A stretch of DNA of 64,000 bases from Sulfidibacter corallicola (GTDB taxonomy: Bacteria > Acidobacteriota > Holophagae > Acanthopleuribacterales > Acanthopleuribacteraceae), in NCBI RefSeq assembly GCF_017498545.1, contig NZ_CP071793.1:8798256-8862255 (forward strand), written 5' to 3'. Positions 51,422 through 62,100 of the stretch are shown here, one piece after another (positions within the stretch are counted from its first letter, which is position 1; each line of letters opens with the position of its first letter). The notes beneath the pieces were generated by a model. That model did no database searches, was not told where the DNA came from, and was given only the letters and a program-made list of their open reading frames with translations. The translations under genes were made by a program, and so were the position numbers.

Positions 51422-52084
51422 TCATTTTCCGGCCGAGCTCGTTTCCACACTGGCGCGACCCGCGACGCGGGCCATCCCGCCCTGGAATAGGTCGGAGAGA
51501 AAATTCGCCATCGCCAGCGGCTCGATTTCCGGGTCTTTCGCCATTTGGGCCAATATTTCGAAGCCCGCTCCGGCCATGACCCAGGTCATCCATTGAACCG
51601 GGGCGCGGGGCATCATGCCCGAATCCATCGCCCGTTCCAGGTCGGCGGCGAGCTCGGAAAACAGCGCACTCACCAGTTGGCCGTCCGCGACCAGTCCGCG
51701 CAACACGGCCTGGTTCCGCGAGACCAGTTGCAACAGCTCGGGCTGGTCCCGAAACATGTTGAAAAAAGCCAGGAAGGCGTTGGCCAGAAAACCGTGGGCG
51801 TCGCGCGCTTCGCCGCGAGCCCGTTGGACGCGACCGCGTAGGTCGCCGACGATGCCGTTCATCAGTTCCTGGAACACCGTTTCCTTGTCTTGAAAGTAGT
51901 TGTAGAAGGTGCCGGGGGAGAGGCCGCTCTCACGGACAATGTCACGGACCGTGGCGGCGTCGTAACCGATTTGGGCAAAAACCCGCTGTCCGGCTGCCAG
52001 GATGGCCTGACGATTTCTGATTTTTTTGAGTTCTCGTGCGCCCATCTGGGCGTGTGGGTCTGTGGTTTGGTCCCGATTGTCCAA
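51422..52084 (-). CDS. TetR-family transcriptional regulator
   Basis: Encodes 220 residues from a TTG at 52084 supported by AGGAG 9 nt upstream; an internal ATG at 52045 (MGARELKK) is the alternative. The N-terminal helix-turn-helix is clear: RQAILAAGQRVFAQIGYDAA, TVRDIVRESGLSPGTFYNYF (about 35-70) and DKETVFQELM. The C-terminal ligand domain has LVSRNQAVLRGLV and a helical tail of the TetR_C type. It is convergent with the monooxygenase gene and is the natural candidate repressor for it and for the operator-like repeat at 49669-49687. Confidence 0.92.
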   Translation of the reverse strand: MDNRDQTTDPHAQMGARELKKIRNRQAILAAGQRVFAQIGYDAATVRDIVRESGLSPGTFYNYFQDKETVFQELMNGIVGDLRGRVQRARGEARDAHGFLANAFLAFFNMFRDQPELLQLVSRNQAVLRGLVADGQLVSALFSELAADLERAMDSGMMPRAPVQWMTWVMAGAGFEILAQMAKDPEIEPLAMANFLSDLFQGGMARVAGRASVETSSAGK

Positions 52085-52240
52085 AGGGATTCACTCCTTC
52101 ACGAAAAATGATGGTGTGCATTTTCGAAGGGAATCGCCCGAAATCGATCGCGGGCAGGGAATGGGCGTCCGTGTGGGAAAGTTACAGGACGGGTCGGTCG
52201 TCGGCTCGGAACGGGTGTGGTTCGGCATGAAGGCCGATGA

Positions 52241-52717
52241 CTACAACCCGTGTTCGCGGCGCACGTGATTCAGAAGGGCGTCGGCGCCGGACGCGATCAG
52301 GTCGAACGTGTGCACGAAGCCTTCGGACCCTCCGTAGTAGGGATCGGGCACGTCCTCGGTGGCGACGTCCTCGCTAAACGACAGAAATAGATGAATCTTG
52401 TCGCGATGACGTTCCGGCGCCATGGCCAGCATATCCTCGTAGTGGCTGCGATCCATGGCGAGCAGGTAGTCGAACTCCTCGAAATCCCCGTGCTGGATCT
52501 TGCGGGCCCGTTGTCCCGAAAGGTCCACCCCGCGGTCGCGCGCCATGCGCACGGAGCGCGGATCGGGTGGTTCGCCGACGTGATAGCCGATCATGCCGGC
52601 CGAATCGATCGCGAACCGATCGGCGAGGTCGCGCGTGTCCACCAGGTCACGGAAAACGCCCTCTGCCGTTGGGCTGCGGCAAATGTTCCCCGTGCAAACG
52701 AACAATATTCGGATCAT
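52241..52717 (-). CDS. Low-molecular-weight protein-tyrosine phosphatase
   Basis: Encodes 158 residues; the ATG at 52717 has GAGG 7 nt upstream. The P-loop CTGNICRS (Cys8, Arg14) is canonical, and the general acid is in VPDPYYGG (about 120). The length is typical. Such enzymes often regulate capsule/exopolysaccharide kinases or counter tyrosine kinases; neither is adjacent here. It stands between the TetR gene and the divergent chemoreceptor-like gene. An ORF extending to 52849 is not supported by an RBS. Confidence 0.94.
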   Translation of the reverse strand: MIRILFVCTGNICRSPTAEGVFRDLVDTRDLADRFAIDSAGMIGYHVGEPPDPRSVRMARDRGVDLSGQRARKIQHGDFEEFDYLLAMDRSHYEDMLAMAPERHRDKIHLFLSFSEDVATEDVPDPYYGGSEGFVHTFDLIASGADALLNHVRREHGL

Positions 52718-52973
52718 GTGAAACCTCGTTTTCTTGATCTGAGCCACGAAGTACCTATTATGGTCAATTCTTGCGGCGCTGTCAGCTCGGAGACCGCCAA
52801 AAATTCGCATGATCTCGATCGAAATAAACGTTCTATTCGAACGCGTCAAAGGCTACAATAATCCTACTTGATTCCCAATTTTGAATTTTACCTTTAGATT
52901 CTGGATTTCTTGCGGTGTGCCAATTAACAGGGCTGCCCTGTGACGGCACCTGCCATGGACGTAGGAGGCCTGG

Positions 52974-54974
52974 TTGCTCAAGGATGTATCACTCTCGCTT
53001 CTTTTCAATGGTTTGTTTGCCCTGTTGATTTTGCTGTCCGTCGCTTCGCTTTTCACCGGGGGAGCCGCGGACGACTCGGGTGGAAAGACCGACCCGCGGG
53101 CCGTCCTGGCCCAGCAGGCGGAATTGGCCGAGCGCCTTGCGAAAGAAACCCTGGCCCTGGCCGGCGGTGTCGATGGGGAGACCTGGCACCGTGCCCGTCA
53201 GCAGACCGAGGGCGACTTTTCCGCGATCATGAGTGCCTTTCGCGGTGAGCAGGTCCCGGCCGATCAACGGAGTTCGAACCTGATCCTGCCCGATCCGACC
53301 GCGAACCAGGATCTCTTGGACAAGTTGAACGGGGTGGATACAGCCTGGCAGGCCCTGATCGCCAAGGCTCACGAAGTGGCGCCATTGCCCGATGCCACGG
53401 GGGATGCGGCGCCGGCGGGCGGCGATTCGCTGGGTTTGGGCCTCGACATGGATGCGTTGCTCGAAGAGGATACCTCCGCAGCCGAGGGCGCCGATGCGGC
53501 GGCCGACACGGCGGCGGATGCACTCGGCGAAGAAACGATCGCGGCGGAACCCGCCCAGCCGGCCATGGACGCGGCCGCGGTTTCCGCCATGATGACCGAG
53601 GTCATCAAAACTCGCCAGGCAATCGCCGATGCGAGCCAATACCTCGCAGGGTCCGCCGGAGGCGGCGGATCGACGGGCACCACCGGATGGGTGATCGGGG
53701 GATTGTCGATTCTGATCGCCCTGCTCGGCATCGCCATGGTGCGCTCTCGATTGGCCGGACCGTTCGCGAGAGTCCTGCAATTCACCCACGAACTGGCCGA
53801 GGGCGACCTGAACCGCGAGCTGCCCGAAACGGGCAGGGACGAAATGGGTACCCTGGTGCGGTCCCTCAATCGGATCAGCACCGACGTCGGCGGCGTGATC
53901 GGTTCGATCCGTGCCCAGACCGACCAACTGGACCAAAGCTCCGATCATCTGTGTCAAAACCTCTCCGACAGCGCCGCCAAGGTAGGCGAAGCCAAGTCCC
54001 ATGCCCACGGTTTCGCCGAAAACATCGGCCACTTGCTGACCCAAAACGGGACGCTCGCCTCGCTGACCGACAATCTCAACGAGGAAACGGAAACCATTTC
54101 GGGCGTTTCCGAGAAAGTTTCGAGTGGCCTACACCATGCCTCTTCCGAAGTCGTGCAGTTGTCTTCGGTCATCAACGAATTGGCGGCATCGGTCGAGGAA
54201 GTTTCGGCCTCCCTGTCGCAGATCTCGGCCAGCACCGACGAAACGGCGCAACTGTCCAATCAGGCGGCCCAGCAAGCCGGGGAAACCTCGGAATTGGTGA
54301 CGCAACTCGGTGAGTCCGCTGCCCAGGTGGGCAATGTCGTGACCTTGATTCGGGGCATCGCCGACCAGACGAACCTGCTCGCGCTCAACGCGACCATCGA
54401 GGCCGCGTCGGCAGGGGAGGCCGGCAAGGGATTCGCGGTTGTCGCCAACGAGGTCAAGGAACTGGCTCGAAAAACGGGTGAGGCGACCCAGTCCATCCAA
54501 AAGCAGATTCAGGCGATGCAGTCCAATTCCCAAGAGGCCGTGGCCGCCATCGGCAACATCGTGAACGTGGTTCAGGAAATCAACCGGGCCTTCGGCGACA
54601 TCGCCCATTCCGTTCGCGAACAGTCGCAGGTCATCTTCGATGTATCTCAAAGTGTCACTCAGAGTGCACAGACCACCAACCAACTGACCGAGCACATTCA
54701 GGGTGTCGCCAAACACGTAGACACCGCGGATTCCTCGATCCACGTCCTCGTGGGCCACGCCCAGCAGATCGCGGATCAGGTCCGCGGCTATTCGGGCGAT
54801 CTCGGCGATTTGCAGAAGCACCAGGTCGCGTTGGTGGATCGGGTGGACCACAACGGCGACCTGTTGACCCAGAGCGATCAATCGAGTCGTGAGGTTCGCG
54901 AGCAGGTGGCTTCACTGAAAGATCAGATCGGTCGCTTCAACCTGACACAGGCGACGGGTGCCTCGCTCAACTGA
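52974..54974 (+). CDS. Methyl-accepting chemotaxis-like protein
   Basis: Encodes 666 residues from a TTG at 52974 with AGGAGG 7 nt upstream. TM1 is at about 6-27 (LLFNGLFALLILLSVASLF) and TM2 about 238-258. The periplasmic part is short, helical and unusually Ala/Glu-rich (about 140-205). HAMP (about 260-315) precedes the long helical signalling bundle with the conserved tip IADQTNLLALNATIEAA and AGEAGKGFAVVANEVKELA (about 460-490). No C-terminal methyltransferase-tethering pentapeptide is present, and no che genes are nearby. It may serve a chemosensory array for motility or for another output. Confidence 0.93.
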   Translation: MLKDVSLSLLFNGLFALLILLSVASLFTGGAADDSGGKTDPRAVLAQQAELAERLAKETLALAGGVDGETWHRARQQTEGDFSAIMSAFRGEQVPADQRSSNLILPDPTANQDLLDKLNGVDTAWQALIAKAHEVAPLPDATGDAAPAGGDSLGLGLDMDALLEEDTSAAEGADAAADTAADALGEETIAAEPAQPAMDAAAVSAMMTEVIKTRQAIADASQYLAGSAGGGGSTGTTGWVIGGLSILIALLGIAMVRSRLAGPFARVLQFTHELAEGDLNRELPETGRDEMGTLVRSLNRISTDVGGVIGSIRAQTDQLDQSSDHLCQNLSDSAAKVGEAKSHAHGFAENIGHLLTQNGTLASLTDNLNEETETISGVSEKVSSGLHHASSEVVQLSSVINELAASVEEVSASLSQISASTDETAQLSNQAAQQAGETSELVTQLGESAAQVGNVVTLIRGIADQTNLLALNATIEAASAGEAGKGFAVVANEVKELARKTGEATQSIQKQIQAMQSNSQEAVAAIGNIVNVVQEINRAFGDIAHSVREQSQVIFDVSQSVTQSAQTTNQLTEHIQGVAKHVDTADSSIHVLVGHAQQIADQVRGYSGDLGDLQKHQVALVDRVDHNGDLLTQSDQSSREVREQVASLKDQIGRFNLTQATGASLN

Positions 54975-55021
54975 CGAGTCGATCCCCAGGCGGCCCCACT
55001 TTTCGAAGTGGGCCCCAAAAC

Positions 55022-55066
55022 AAAAAAAGGAGGTCCGCTACCCGCTTGCCATGGTAGCGAACCTCC
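55022..55066 (-). terminator. Hairpin with T-tract on the minus strand
   Basis: GGAGGTCCGCTACC pairs with GGTAGCGAACCTCC (inner mismatch) around CGCTTGCCAT; a run of seven A precedes it on the plus strand, that is, T after the stem on the minus strand. A smaller hairpin CCCACTT/AAGTGGG lies at about 54995-55013. Being minus-oriented, it would terminate a transcript coming from 55.1-55.4 kb. Confidence 0.6.
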
Positions 55067-55572
55067 ATATCGGTGGTGAGGAACTCGGAGAGGAGACTTT
55101 TTAAGAAAGCCTACAGGGCCCGGTAAGAGCACGTTGCATGCCACCGAATTGCGAACCGGTTTGATTCGGGACGCCATCCACCGAGAATGCGACAGGGGTC
55201 ACGGCACGGATAGGGGAATGGCGCCCTTTTCGGGCAAGGACGGCCGATACGCGACCGTTCACGGCTCGAGGGGTCGCGGTGATTCGAGCATGGAGGGGAG
55301 AGCGTCTGACGTCTTTGGCACACCAATGCGCCGCCAAGGTGTCTGGAACCGGTGACAGATTGGCGCAGCGTTGTCTTCTTGTGACGGTTAAGTTAAGAAA
55401 AGATACTGTGTTTTTCCCTTTTTGATGCGTCACCGGCATGATAGGGTTAGTGAATCTCCTTCGGCGGATCTTCTCGATGTTGCCGGGATTTCTCCGCTTA
55501 CCAAAAATCCCCAACAACCGCAAACGACAGCTTTCCAAAATATGGAATCGCCCATTGGGAACCGAACCGTTC
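55067..55572. other. Intergenic region before the first propeller kinase
   Basis: About 500 bp. A minus-strand frame (55101-55673) has no RBS and antisenses the kinase start, so I do not call it. The plus-strand frame of the kinase opens at 55438, but 55438-55572 reads as leader. Hairpin at 55022-55066 implies a small minus-strand transcript somewhere here. Confidence 0.4.
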
Positions 55573-58500
55573 ATGTTCTCTCGGTATCTTGCCCAGTGCC
55601 TCATCCTCCATTTTCTTGCGTCCACGCTGTGGCTGAACGCCAAACATTCGCCTTGGAATCCTCCTCGATTCAAGCGGATCGGTTTGGAACAGGGCCTGTC
55701 TCATCGATCCGTCTACGCCCTCCACCAGGATCATCAGGGGTTTTTGTGGGTCGGCACCCAAAACGGGCTCGACCGCTATGACGGGTACCAGTTTCGCTCC
55801 TACAAATCGGAGGCGACGGACCCCAGCACACTCTCCAGCGACAATGTGAGCTGCATCTACGAGGACGAGGACGGGTATCTCTGGATTGGGACCTGGGGCG
55901 GCGGCCTCAATCGCTACGACCCGAACAGCGACACCTTTAAACGCTTCAACTCGGAAGGCGAGGGGGGCGAAGCCCTGAGAGCGCTCCGCATTCAGCGGAT
56001 TCACCGAGGCCAGGGAGATATCCTGTGGCTCAGCACCTATGCCAACGGGTTGGTGCGGTTTCATCGCCAGACCGGCCGTGCCCAATCGTTTTTTCCTCAA
56101 TGGGAGGAAGACGATCGCCAGAGCCGGGTTTGGGATCTCGCCATCGATGCGAACGGTTTGATTTGGGTCGGCACCGAGCGTGGTCTCTACACCTTCAATG
56201 CGGGCGACGAGACCTTCATGCGTTTCGAGGCCCAAGGGCAGCTCGGGGTGGAGCTGAATCAGGCCCAGGTGCGCACCCTGTTCCTCTCGAAACTGAACGA
56301 CCTTTGGATCGGTACCGATCGCCGCCTGTTTCGCTTGGAGTTGAACGCCGGTCGCCTGGTTCGGGAACAGCCGATCAAGGAAGACGGCACGCCCCTGGAG
56401 CCGACCAACATCAACACGATCATCAGTGGCAGCGCCGGTAGATTGCTGGTCGGCACCCTGTTTTTCGGACTCTTCGAATACGACCAGATGACCGGGCGCT
56501 GGGCCCACCATCTCAGTTCCGGAACCGACGCGCAGAGCCTCTCCCATCACGACGTGCGCTCGCTGCTGATCGACCGGACCCGCGTGCTGTGGGTGGGCAC
56601 ACGCGGTGGCGGCCTTTCCAAGCTGGATACCAAACGCCCCAAATTCGAGCTGTACCGTCACGTGCCGGGCAAGCCTCACTCGCTGCCGGCCGCCGAAGTT
56701 CGCGCCATGACGACCCAGCCCGATGGAACCCTCTGGGTGGGCACGCGCGGCGGTGGGCTGTCGCGCATCGACCGACGCAACGACACCGCCCAGCACTACC
56801 TGGCCGACTCCGCCGTGGCGGACAGCCTCAGCCATTCATGGGTCTACGCCCTGTTGTGGGATCGGCGCGATCGCCTGTGGGTGGCTACCTACGCGGGACT
56901 CAACCTCATGCAGGAAGGCGGTGGGTTCCGTCGCTACTTCCACGACCCCGAGCGACCCGACTCGCTTTTGGACAACCAGGCGGAAAGCCTGCTCGAAACC
57001 CACGACGGCGAGATCTGGGTCGGCACCGCGCGGGGGATTTCGCGATTTCGCGACGGGCACTTCATCAACCATCCCTGCCACCCGACGATGGAAGGCGCAC
57101 CGCGCGGCACGCACGTGTACACGATTTTTCAGGATTCGCAGGGCACGATTTGGGTGGGCACCGCACACGGCGGGCTCAACCAGTTCAATGCCGAGCGGCA
57201 GATGTTCTCCTCTCACCAACCCATCCCCGGAGATCCATCCAGCCTGCCCAACGCCACCGTGCTGTCGATCGGAGAAAACGGCAAAGGCCTGTGGGTGGGC
57301 TCCTTCGGTGGTGGACTCAGCCTGCTGGATCGCGAATCGGGCCGGTTTCGCCACTACGGCCTGCGTGACGGATTGCCGAACAACATCGTCTACGGCATCT
57401 TGGCCGATCACGAGGATCAGCTCTGGATCAGCACCAACAAGGGGCTGTGCCGGTTCGACACGAACGAAGAGACCTTTCGAGAATTCGGGATCGACGACGG
57501 CCTGCAGAGCGAGCAGTTCTCGGTGGGTGCCTATCACAAATCCGGCGACGAACTCTTTTTCGGAGGCCCACTCGGCCTCAACAGCCTGATCCCTCGAGAC
57601 CTTCACGATCATTTGAACCCGCCCCACATCGCGCTCACCCGCTTTCGCGTCATGGATCGGGAGCGCCGGCCCCCGCTCGGCCAAGAAACCGTGGCATTGG
57701 AGCATTCCAAAAATTTTCTGTTCTTCGAATTCTCGGCCCTGGACTTCACGGCACCCGAGAAGAACCTCTATCAACATTATTTAGAAGGGTACGATCGCGA
57801 TTGGTCGCCGCCAGGACGCCAACGCGTCGCCGATTACCCGCTGTTGGCGCCTGGCCTGTACCGGTTCCGCGTTCGCGCCGCCAATCACGACGGCGTCTGG
57901 AACGAGGAAGGGCTCACCCTGTCGATCCGAATCCTGCCGCCGTTTTACCGCACCCCGTTGGCCTACGCGCTCTATCTGGCGGCCCTGTTCCTGTTCGCGG
58001 GCATCCTGCTCCAGGCGCGTAGAAAGCGGTTGGAGCAAAAGGCTCGGGTCGAGCGAATCCTCGAACGCCAGAAAATGGCGGAAGAATCCAGTCGCTCCAA
58101 AAGTGCCTTCCTGGCCCAAATGAGCCACGAATTACGCACGCCACTCAACCACATCATCGGCTACAGCGAGATCCTGGAAGAAGAAATGGCCGAATTGATT
58201 CACTCGGAACAGGATCGCGGCCAGCTCAACACCGATCTCCTCAAGATTCGTTCGGCGGCCTACTACCAGTTGTCCCTCGTCAACAACCTCTTGGACTTCA
58301 CCAAGATCGAGTCCGGCGACATTCAACTCTTCCTCGAGCGCTTCCCCATTCGGGAGCTTGTCGAATCGGTGGTCAGCCAGCTTCGGGCCCTCCTCAAGAA
58401 ACAGGGCAACCAGTTGCTGTTGGAATTCGAACCCGCCAATCCGGGCAACATGGTCGCCGATATCATCAAACTCAAGGCCTCGCTGCTCAACCTGCTCAAC

Positions 58501-58875
58501 AACGCCAACAAGTTCACCGTTCGCGGCCAGATCAGCCTGCGGGTCTTTCGCTACGATCGCGAAGGGGAGGAGTGGGTCGGTTTTCAGGTCGAGGACACCG
58601 GCATCGGCATCAAAGAGCATCAGCTCCAACACCTGTTCCGCGAGTTCACCCAAATGGAAGATCACAACAAATACGGCGGAACGGGCCTCGGCCTTTACGT
58701 GACCCGTTGTTTCTGCAGGCTGATGGGGGGCTCGATCGAAGTGGCCAGCCAGTACCGGCGCGGCACCACCTTCACGATGTACCTGCCTGCCGTGGTCGGC
58801 ACCGAAAACGTCACCATCCGCAAAATGAAGCCAATCATCGTGGAACAACCCAAGACAGGGGAGACCCATGTCTGA
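55573..58875 (+). CDS. Propeller-type sensor histidine kinase
   Basis: Encodes 1100 residues from the ATG at 55573, selected because an export signal follows at once (MFSRYLAQCLILHFLASTLW); an ATG at 55438 would add 45 residues of poor quality. Two-component regulator propeller blades fill about 35-690 (repeated LWVGT-GGGLSRID forms), Y_Y_Y is about 705-790, TM about 795-815, HisKA MSHELRTPLNHIIGYSE (His about 852) and HATPase about 925-1075 with DTGIGIKE and YGGTGLGLYVTR. No receiver or DNA-binding domain is present. It is a close relative of the next gene (see HATPase signature MEDHNKYGGTGLGL). Such sensors usually detect oligosaccharides or other polymers; the ligand here is unknown. Confidence 0.93.
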   Translation: MFSRYLAQCLILHFLASTLWLNAKHSPWNPPRFKRIGLEQGLSHRSVYALHQDHQGFLWVGTQNGLDRYDGYQFRSYKSEATDPSTLSSDNVSCIYEDEDGYLWIGTWGGGLNRYDPNSDTFKRFNSEGEGGEALRALRIQRIHRGQGDILWLSTYANGLVRFHRQTGRAQSFFPQWEEDDRQSRVWDLAIDANGLIWVGTERGLYTFNAGDETFMRFEAQGQLGVELNQAQVRTLFLSKLNDLWIGTDRRLFRLELNAGRLVREQPIKEDGTPLEPTNINTIISGSAGRLLVGTLFFGLFEYDQMTGRWAHHLSSGTDAQSLSHHDVRSLLIDRTRVLWVGTRGGGLSKLDTKRPKFELYRHVPGKPHSLPAAEVRAMTTQPDGTLWVGTRGGGLSRIDRRNDTAQHYLADSAVADSLSHSWVYALLWDRRDRLWVATYAGLNLMQEGGGFRRYFHDPERPDSLLDNQAESLLETHDGEIWVGTARGISRFRDGHFINHPCHPTMEGAPRGTHVYTIFQDSQGTIWVGTAHGGLNQFNAERQMFSSHQPIPGDPSSLPNATVLSIGENGKGLWVGSFGGGLSLLDRESGRFRHYGLRDGLPNNIVYGILADHEDQLWISTNKGLCRFDTNEETFREFGIDDGLQSEQFSVGAYHKSGDELFFGGPLGLNSLIPRDLHDHLNPPHIALTRFRVMDRERRPPLGQETVALEHSKNFLFFEFSALDFTAPEKNLYQHYLEGYDRDWSPPGRQRVADYPLLAPGLYRFRVRAANHDGVWNEEGLTLSIRILPPFYRTPLAYALYLAALFLFAGILLQARRKRLEQKARVERILERQKMAEESSRSKSAFLAQMSHELRTPLNHIIGYSEILEEEMAELIHSEQDRGQLNTDLLKIRSAAYYQLSLVNNLLDFTKIESGDIQLFLERFPIRELVESVVSQLRALLKKQGNQLLLEFEPANPGNMVADIIKLKASLLNLLNNANKFTVRGQISLRVFRYDREGEEWVGFQVEDTGIGIKEHQLQHLFREFTQMEDHNKYGGTGLGLYVTRCFCRLMGGSIEVASQYRRGTTFTMYLPAVVGTENVTIRKMKPIIVEQPKTGETHV

Positions 58876-59129
58876 ACCGGACGGCTCCGCGCCGAGCCGG
58901 ATTGCGCCTTGTGGCGCGGGGCGGGACTGCGCCAAAGGAGCATTTCGCGGTACAATGAATGCAAAGGCTGATTTCGACAGGTACCGCAAAGCCGACTCCT
59001 ATGAAAAAACTGGGAGAGGCGATCTTTTTTCGATTTCTCCGATTGGGTTTGCGACATGATGGCTTTCAGAGGCTGTGAATTGAGAATGGGTCCTGGGACC
59101 TTTGCGCGAAAAAGGGCGAGGATCGTGTG

Positions 59130-62100
59130 ATGCGCATTACGGACTCAGAGGGGACCGACGTCCTGGCCGGCAGCTTTCGAGGTCTGCGCCTGGCCTTTTG
59201 GGGTTTCGTTCTCTCCTGGGTGACGCTTTGCGCGGGAGATCCGCAGACCGAGGGCCGCTTCACGCGAATCGACCTCGAACAGGGCCTTTCCCACAACTTC
59301 GTCTGGACCATTTGCGAGGATGGCGAGGGGTTCCTCTGGTTCGGCACCTACCACGGCCTGAATCGCTTCGACGGCTACCAGTTCAAGACCTTCTACAAGG
59401 ATGACGACGATCCCCATACAACCAACCTGGGCGATGACAACATCAGCGACCTGGTGCTTGATCGAGAGGGCCACCTTTGGATGACCACCTGGAAAGGCGG
59501 ACTTTACGGGTTCGATCCCGACAAGGAGCAGTTTCGGCCCTATCGCCATCGCGCCGGCGATCCGGAGAGCCTCGCCTCGAATCACCTTCAATCGGTGATT
59601 CTGGCCGAACGGGGCGCACTTTGGGTGGGTACGCTGGACCACGGCATCAATCGTCTCGACACCCGCACCGGCAAGGTTCGCCGCTACGATCCCGGCCTGT
59701 TGCCGGGGGCGCGCATCTGGTCGATGTATCTAGAGGGGGACGAATATCTTTGGATCGGCACCAACAAGGGGCTCGTGCGCATGGCCCTCGCCACCGAAAC
59801 CTTCGAATGGATCGGCGAGGAAGGGACCGAACTGGATCACCAGCGCGAGATCCGCAGCCTCGTGGCGGACAACGAGGGATCCCTTTGGATCGGCACCGAT
59901 CGCAATCTGGTCGTGCTCGATCTCGGCAAGGGTACCTATGCCGAGGTGCCCAAGCCGCGTCGAGGTCCCAACCAGCCCGATCAGTTCACGGTGACATCGC
60001 TCTACCTGGACCGCCATGGTCGGATTTGGGCAGGCAGCAAATTTGGCGGGCTCTTCTGCTACCTGGCGCCGGACCTCCTGTGGCGACGCCACCAGACCAA
60101 TCCCAACGATCCCTATTCGATCAGCCACCACGATGTCCACGACATCTTCGAGGATTCTTCGGGAAATCTTTGGGTCGCCACCAAGGGCGGCGGCGTGAAC
60201 CGGCTCAACCTACGCCCGCCCAAATTCACGAATCTCTCGCACGCCCCTTCGGACCTGGACAGCCTGACGTTCGGCAACGTGCGCGCCATCGCCACGACCC
60301 GCGACGGCCTGACCTGGGTGGGCACCTACGGCGGCGGACTCGACCGCTACGATCCCAGGGAACAGAGTTTCGTTCACTACCGCTCCCAGGCGGAAGACCC
60401 CACGACCATCGGCGACAACTACGTGATTTCCATTCTGGAAGCTCGCGACGGCAATCTGTGGATCGGAACCCTGAACGGCTTCAATGATTTCGACCGGCAG
60501 ACCGAGCGGTTCGTTCGCTATCGAATCGAGGAACCCGATCCCGCGGATCCCACCGTCAAGAAGATCAACCGCATTTTTTCACTTTACGAGGATGCGACCG
60601 GACGCCTTTGGCTGGGCACCGGACGAGGCGTCCACCACTGGGAACGGGGGACCATCACTCCTTTCACTCCGGATGTGCCCGCCTACCGCAACCTCTCCGC
60701 CGCGCGCATTCATTTCCTCTGGCCGGATCGCGAGGGCTTGTTATGGATCGGCAGCAACAAGGGCCTGGCCCGGATGAACCAGGGGACGGGGGAGATGACT
60801 GTCTTCGGCACGAACAACGGCGACCAGGACATCTTGCCCGACGACGCCTTTTATCACATGTGTGACGACGACGAGACCTGGTGGCTCGCCTCCAGGAGCA
60901 GCGGCCTGATCGCCCTGAGCAAGGAAGACGATTCCGTGCGCACCTTCCCGGAAGGTCCCGGCATTCCCCAAGGCGCGGTGAACGGCGTTCTGGCCGATCG
61001 CCGCGGTTACGTTTGGCTCAGCACCAACCGGGGCATCACACGGTTCGACCCGGTCAACGGTAATTTCCGTCACTTCGACGTCACGGACGGTTTGCGCAAC
61101 ACCCAATTCGCCAAGGGATCGGCCTACCGCTCACCCAACGGGCAAATGTTTTTCGGGGGCATGCTCGGGGTCGATTCGTTCTATCCGGGCCAAATCTCCG
61201 ACGATGGGTTCATCGCCCCGGTGGTCATTTCGGGATTCAGGATCATGGACCGCGATGCGGGGATTCGTCTCTACGACCGATCGCGCATCGAACTGAACTA
61301 TCGCCAGAACTTCATTTCCTTCGAGTTCGCCTCGCTCGATTACACCCGGCCGGCCCTGAACCGCTACGCCTATTATCTCGAAGGCCTCGATCCCGATTGG
61401 AACTTCGCCGGCACCCGCCGGTTCACGACCTATCCGAATCTGGCGCCCGGTGCCTATCGCCTCCATGTGAAGGCCACCAATCACGACGGCGTCTGGAACG
61501 AAGACCCGATCGTGGTGGACATCGAAATCAAGCCTCCTTTTTATTTTACCTGGTTTGCCAAAATGTCTTATTTGGCCATCGGATTTGTCTTGGTTTTTGG
61601 ATTCATCCACCGCCAACGGGAACGCGAACGACAGCGCGCACGCATGGAGTTGTTGACCGAACAACAGAAAATGGCGATCGAGGCCAGTCGCGCGAAGAGT
61701 GCCTTTCTGGCCCACATGAGCCACGAGCTCCGTACGCCGCTGAACGCCATCATCGGTTACAGTGAGCTGATCGAGGAAGAGCTGGAGGAACCCGATGACG
61801 CGCATCCGTTGCTCTTGGATGTGGGCGTGGATGTGGCCAAGATCAAATCGGCGGCCCAGTACCAGCTCTCCTTGGTGAACAACATCCTGGATTTGACCAA
61901 GATCGAATCGGGCAAGGTCGACCTGTTCGTGGAGGAGTTCGACGTCGCCACCCTGGTCGGCAACGTGCTCAACAACATCAAGCCCATGCTCCTGAAAAAC
62001 AAGAACACGCTGAAGCTCCATTACGAGCCGGGACCCCCGGGACTCATGATCACGGATATCACCAAGCTCCACGGGGTCCTGCTGAACCTGTTGACCAACG

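Noticed and set aside
55101..55673. 190-residue minus-strand protein
   Set aside because: No RBS, no recognisable family, antisense to the kinase signal peptide; amino-acid composition is typical of a shadow frame.
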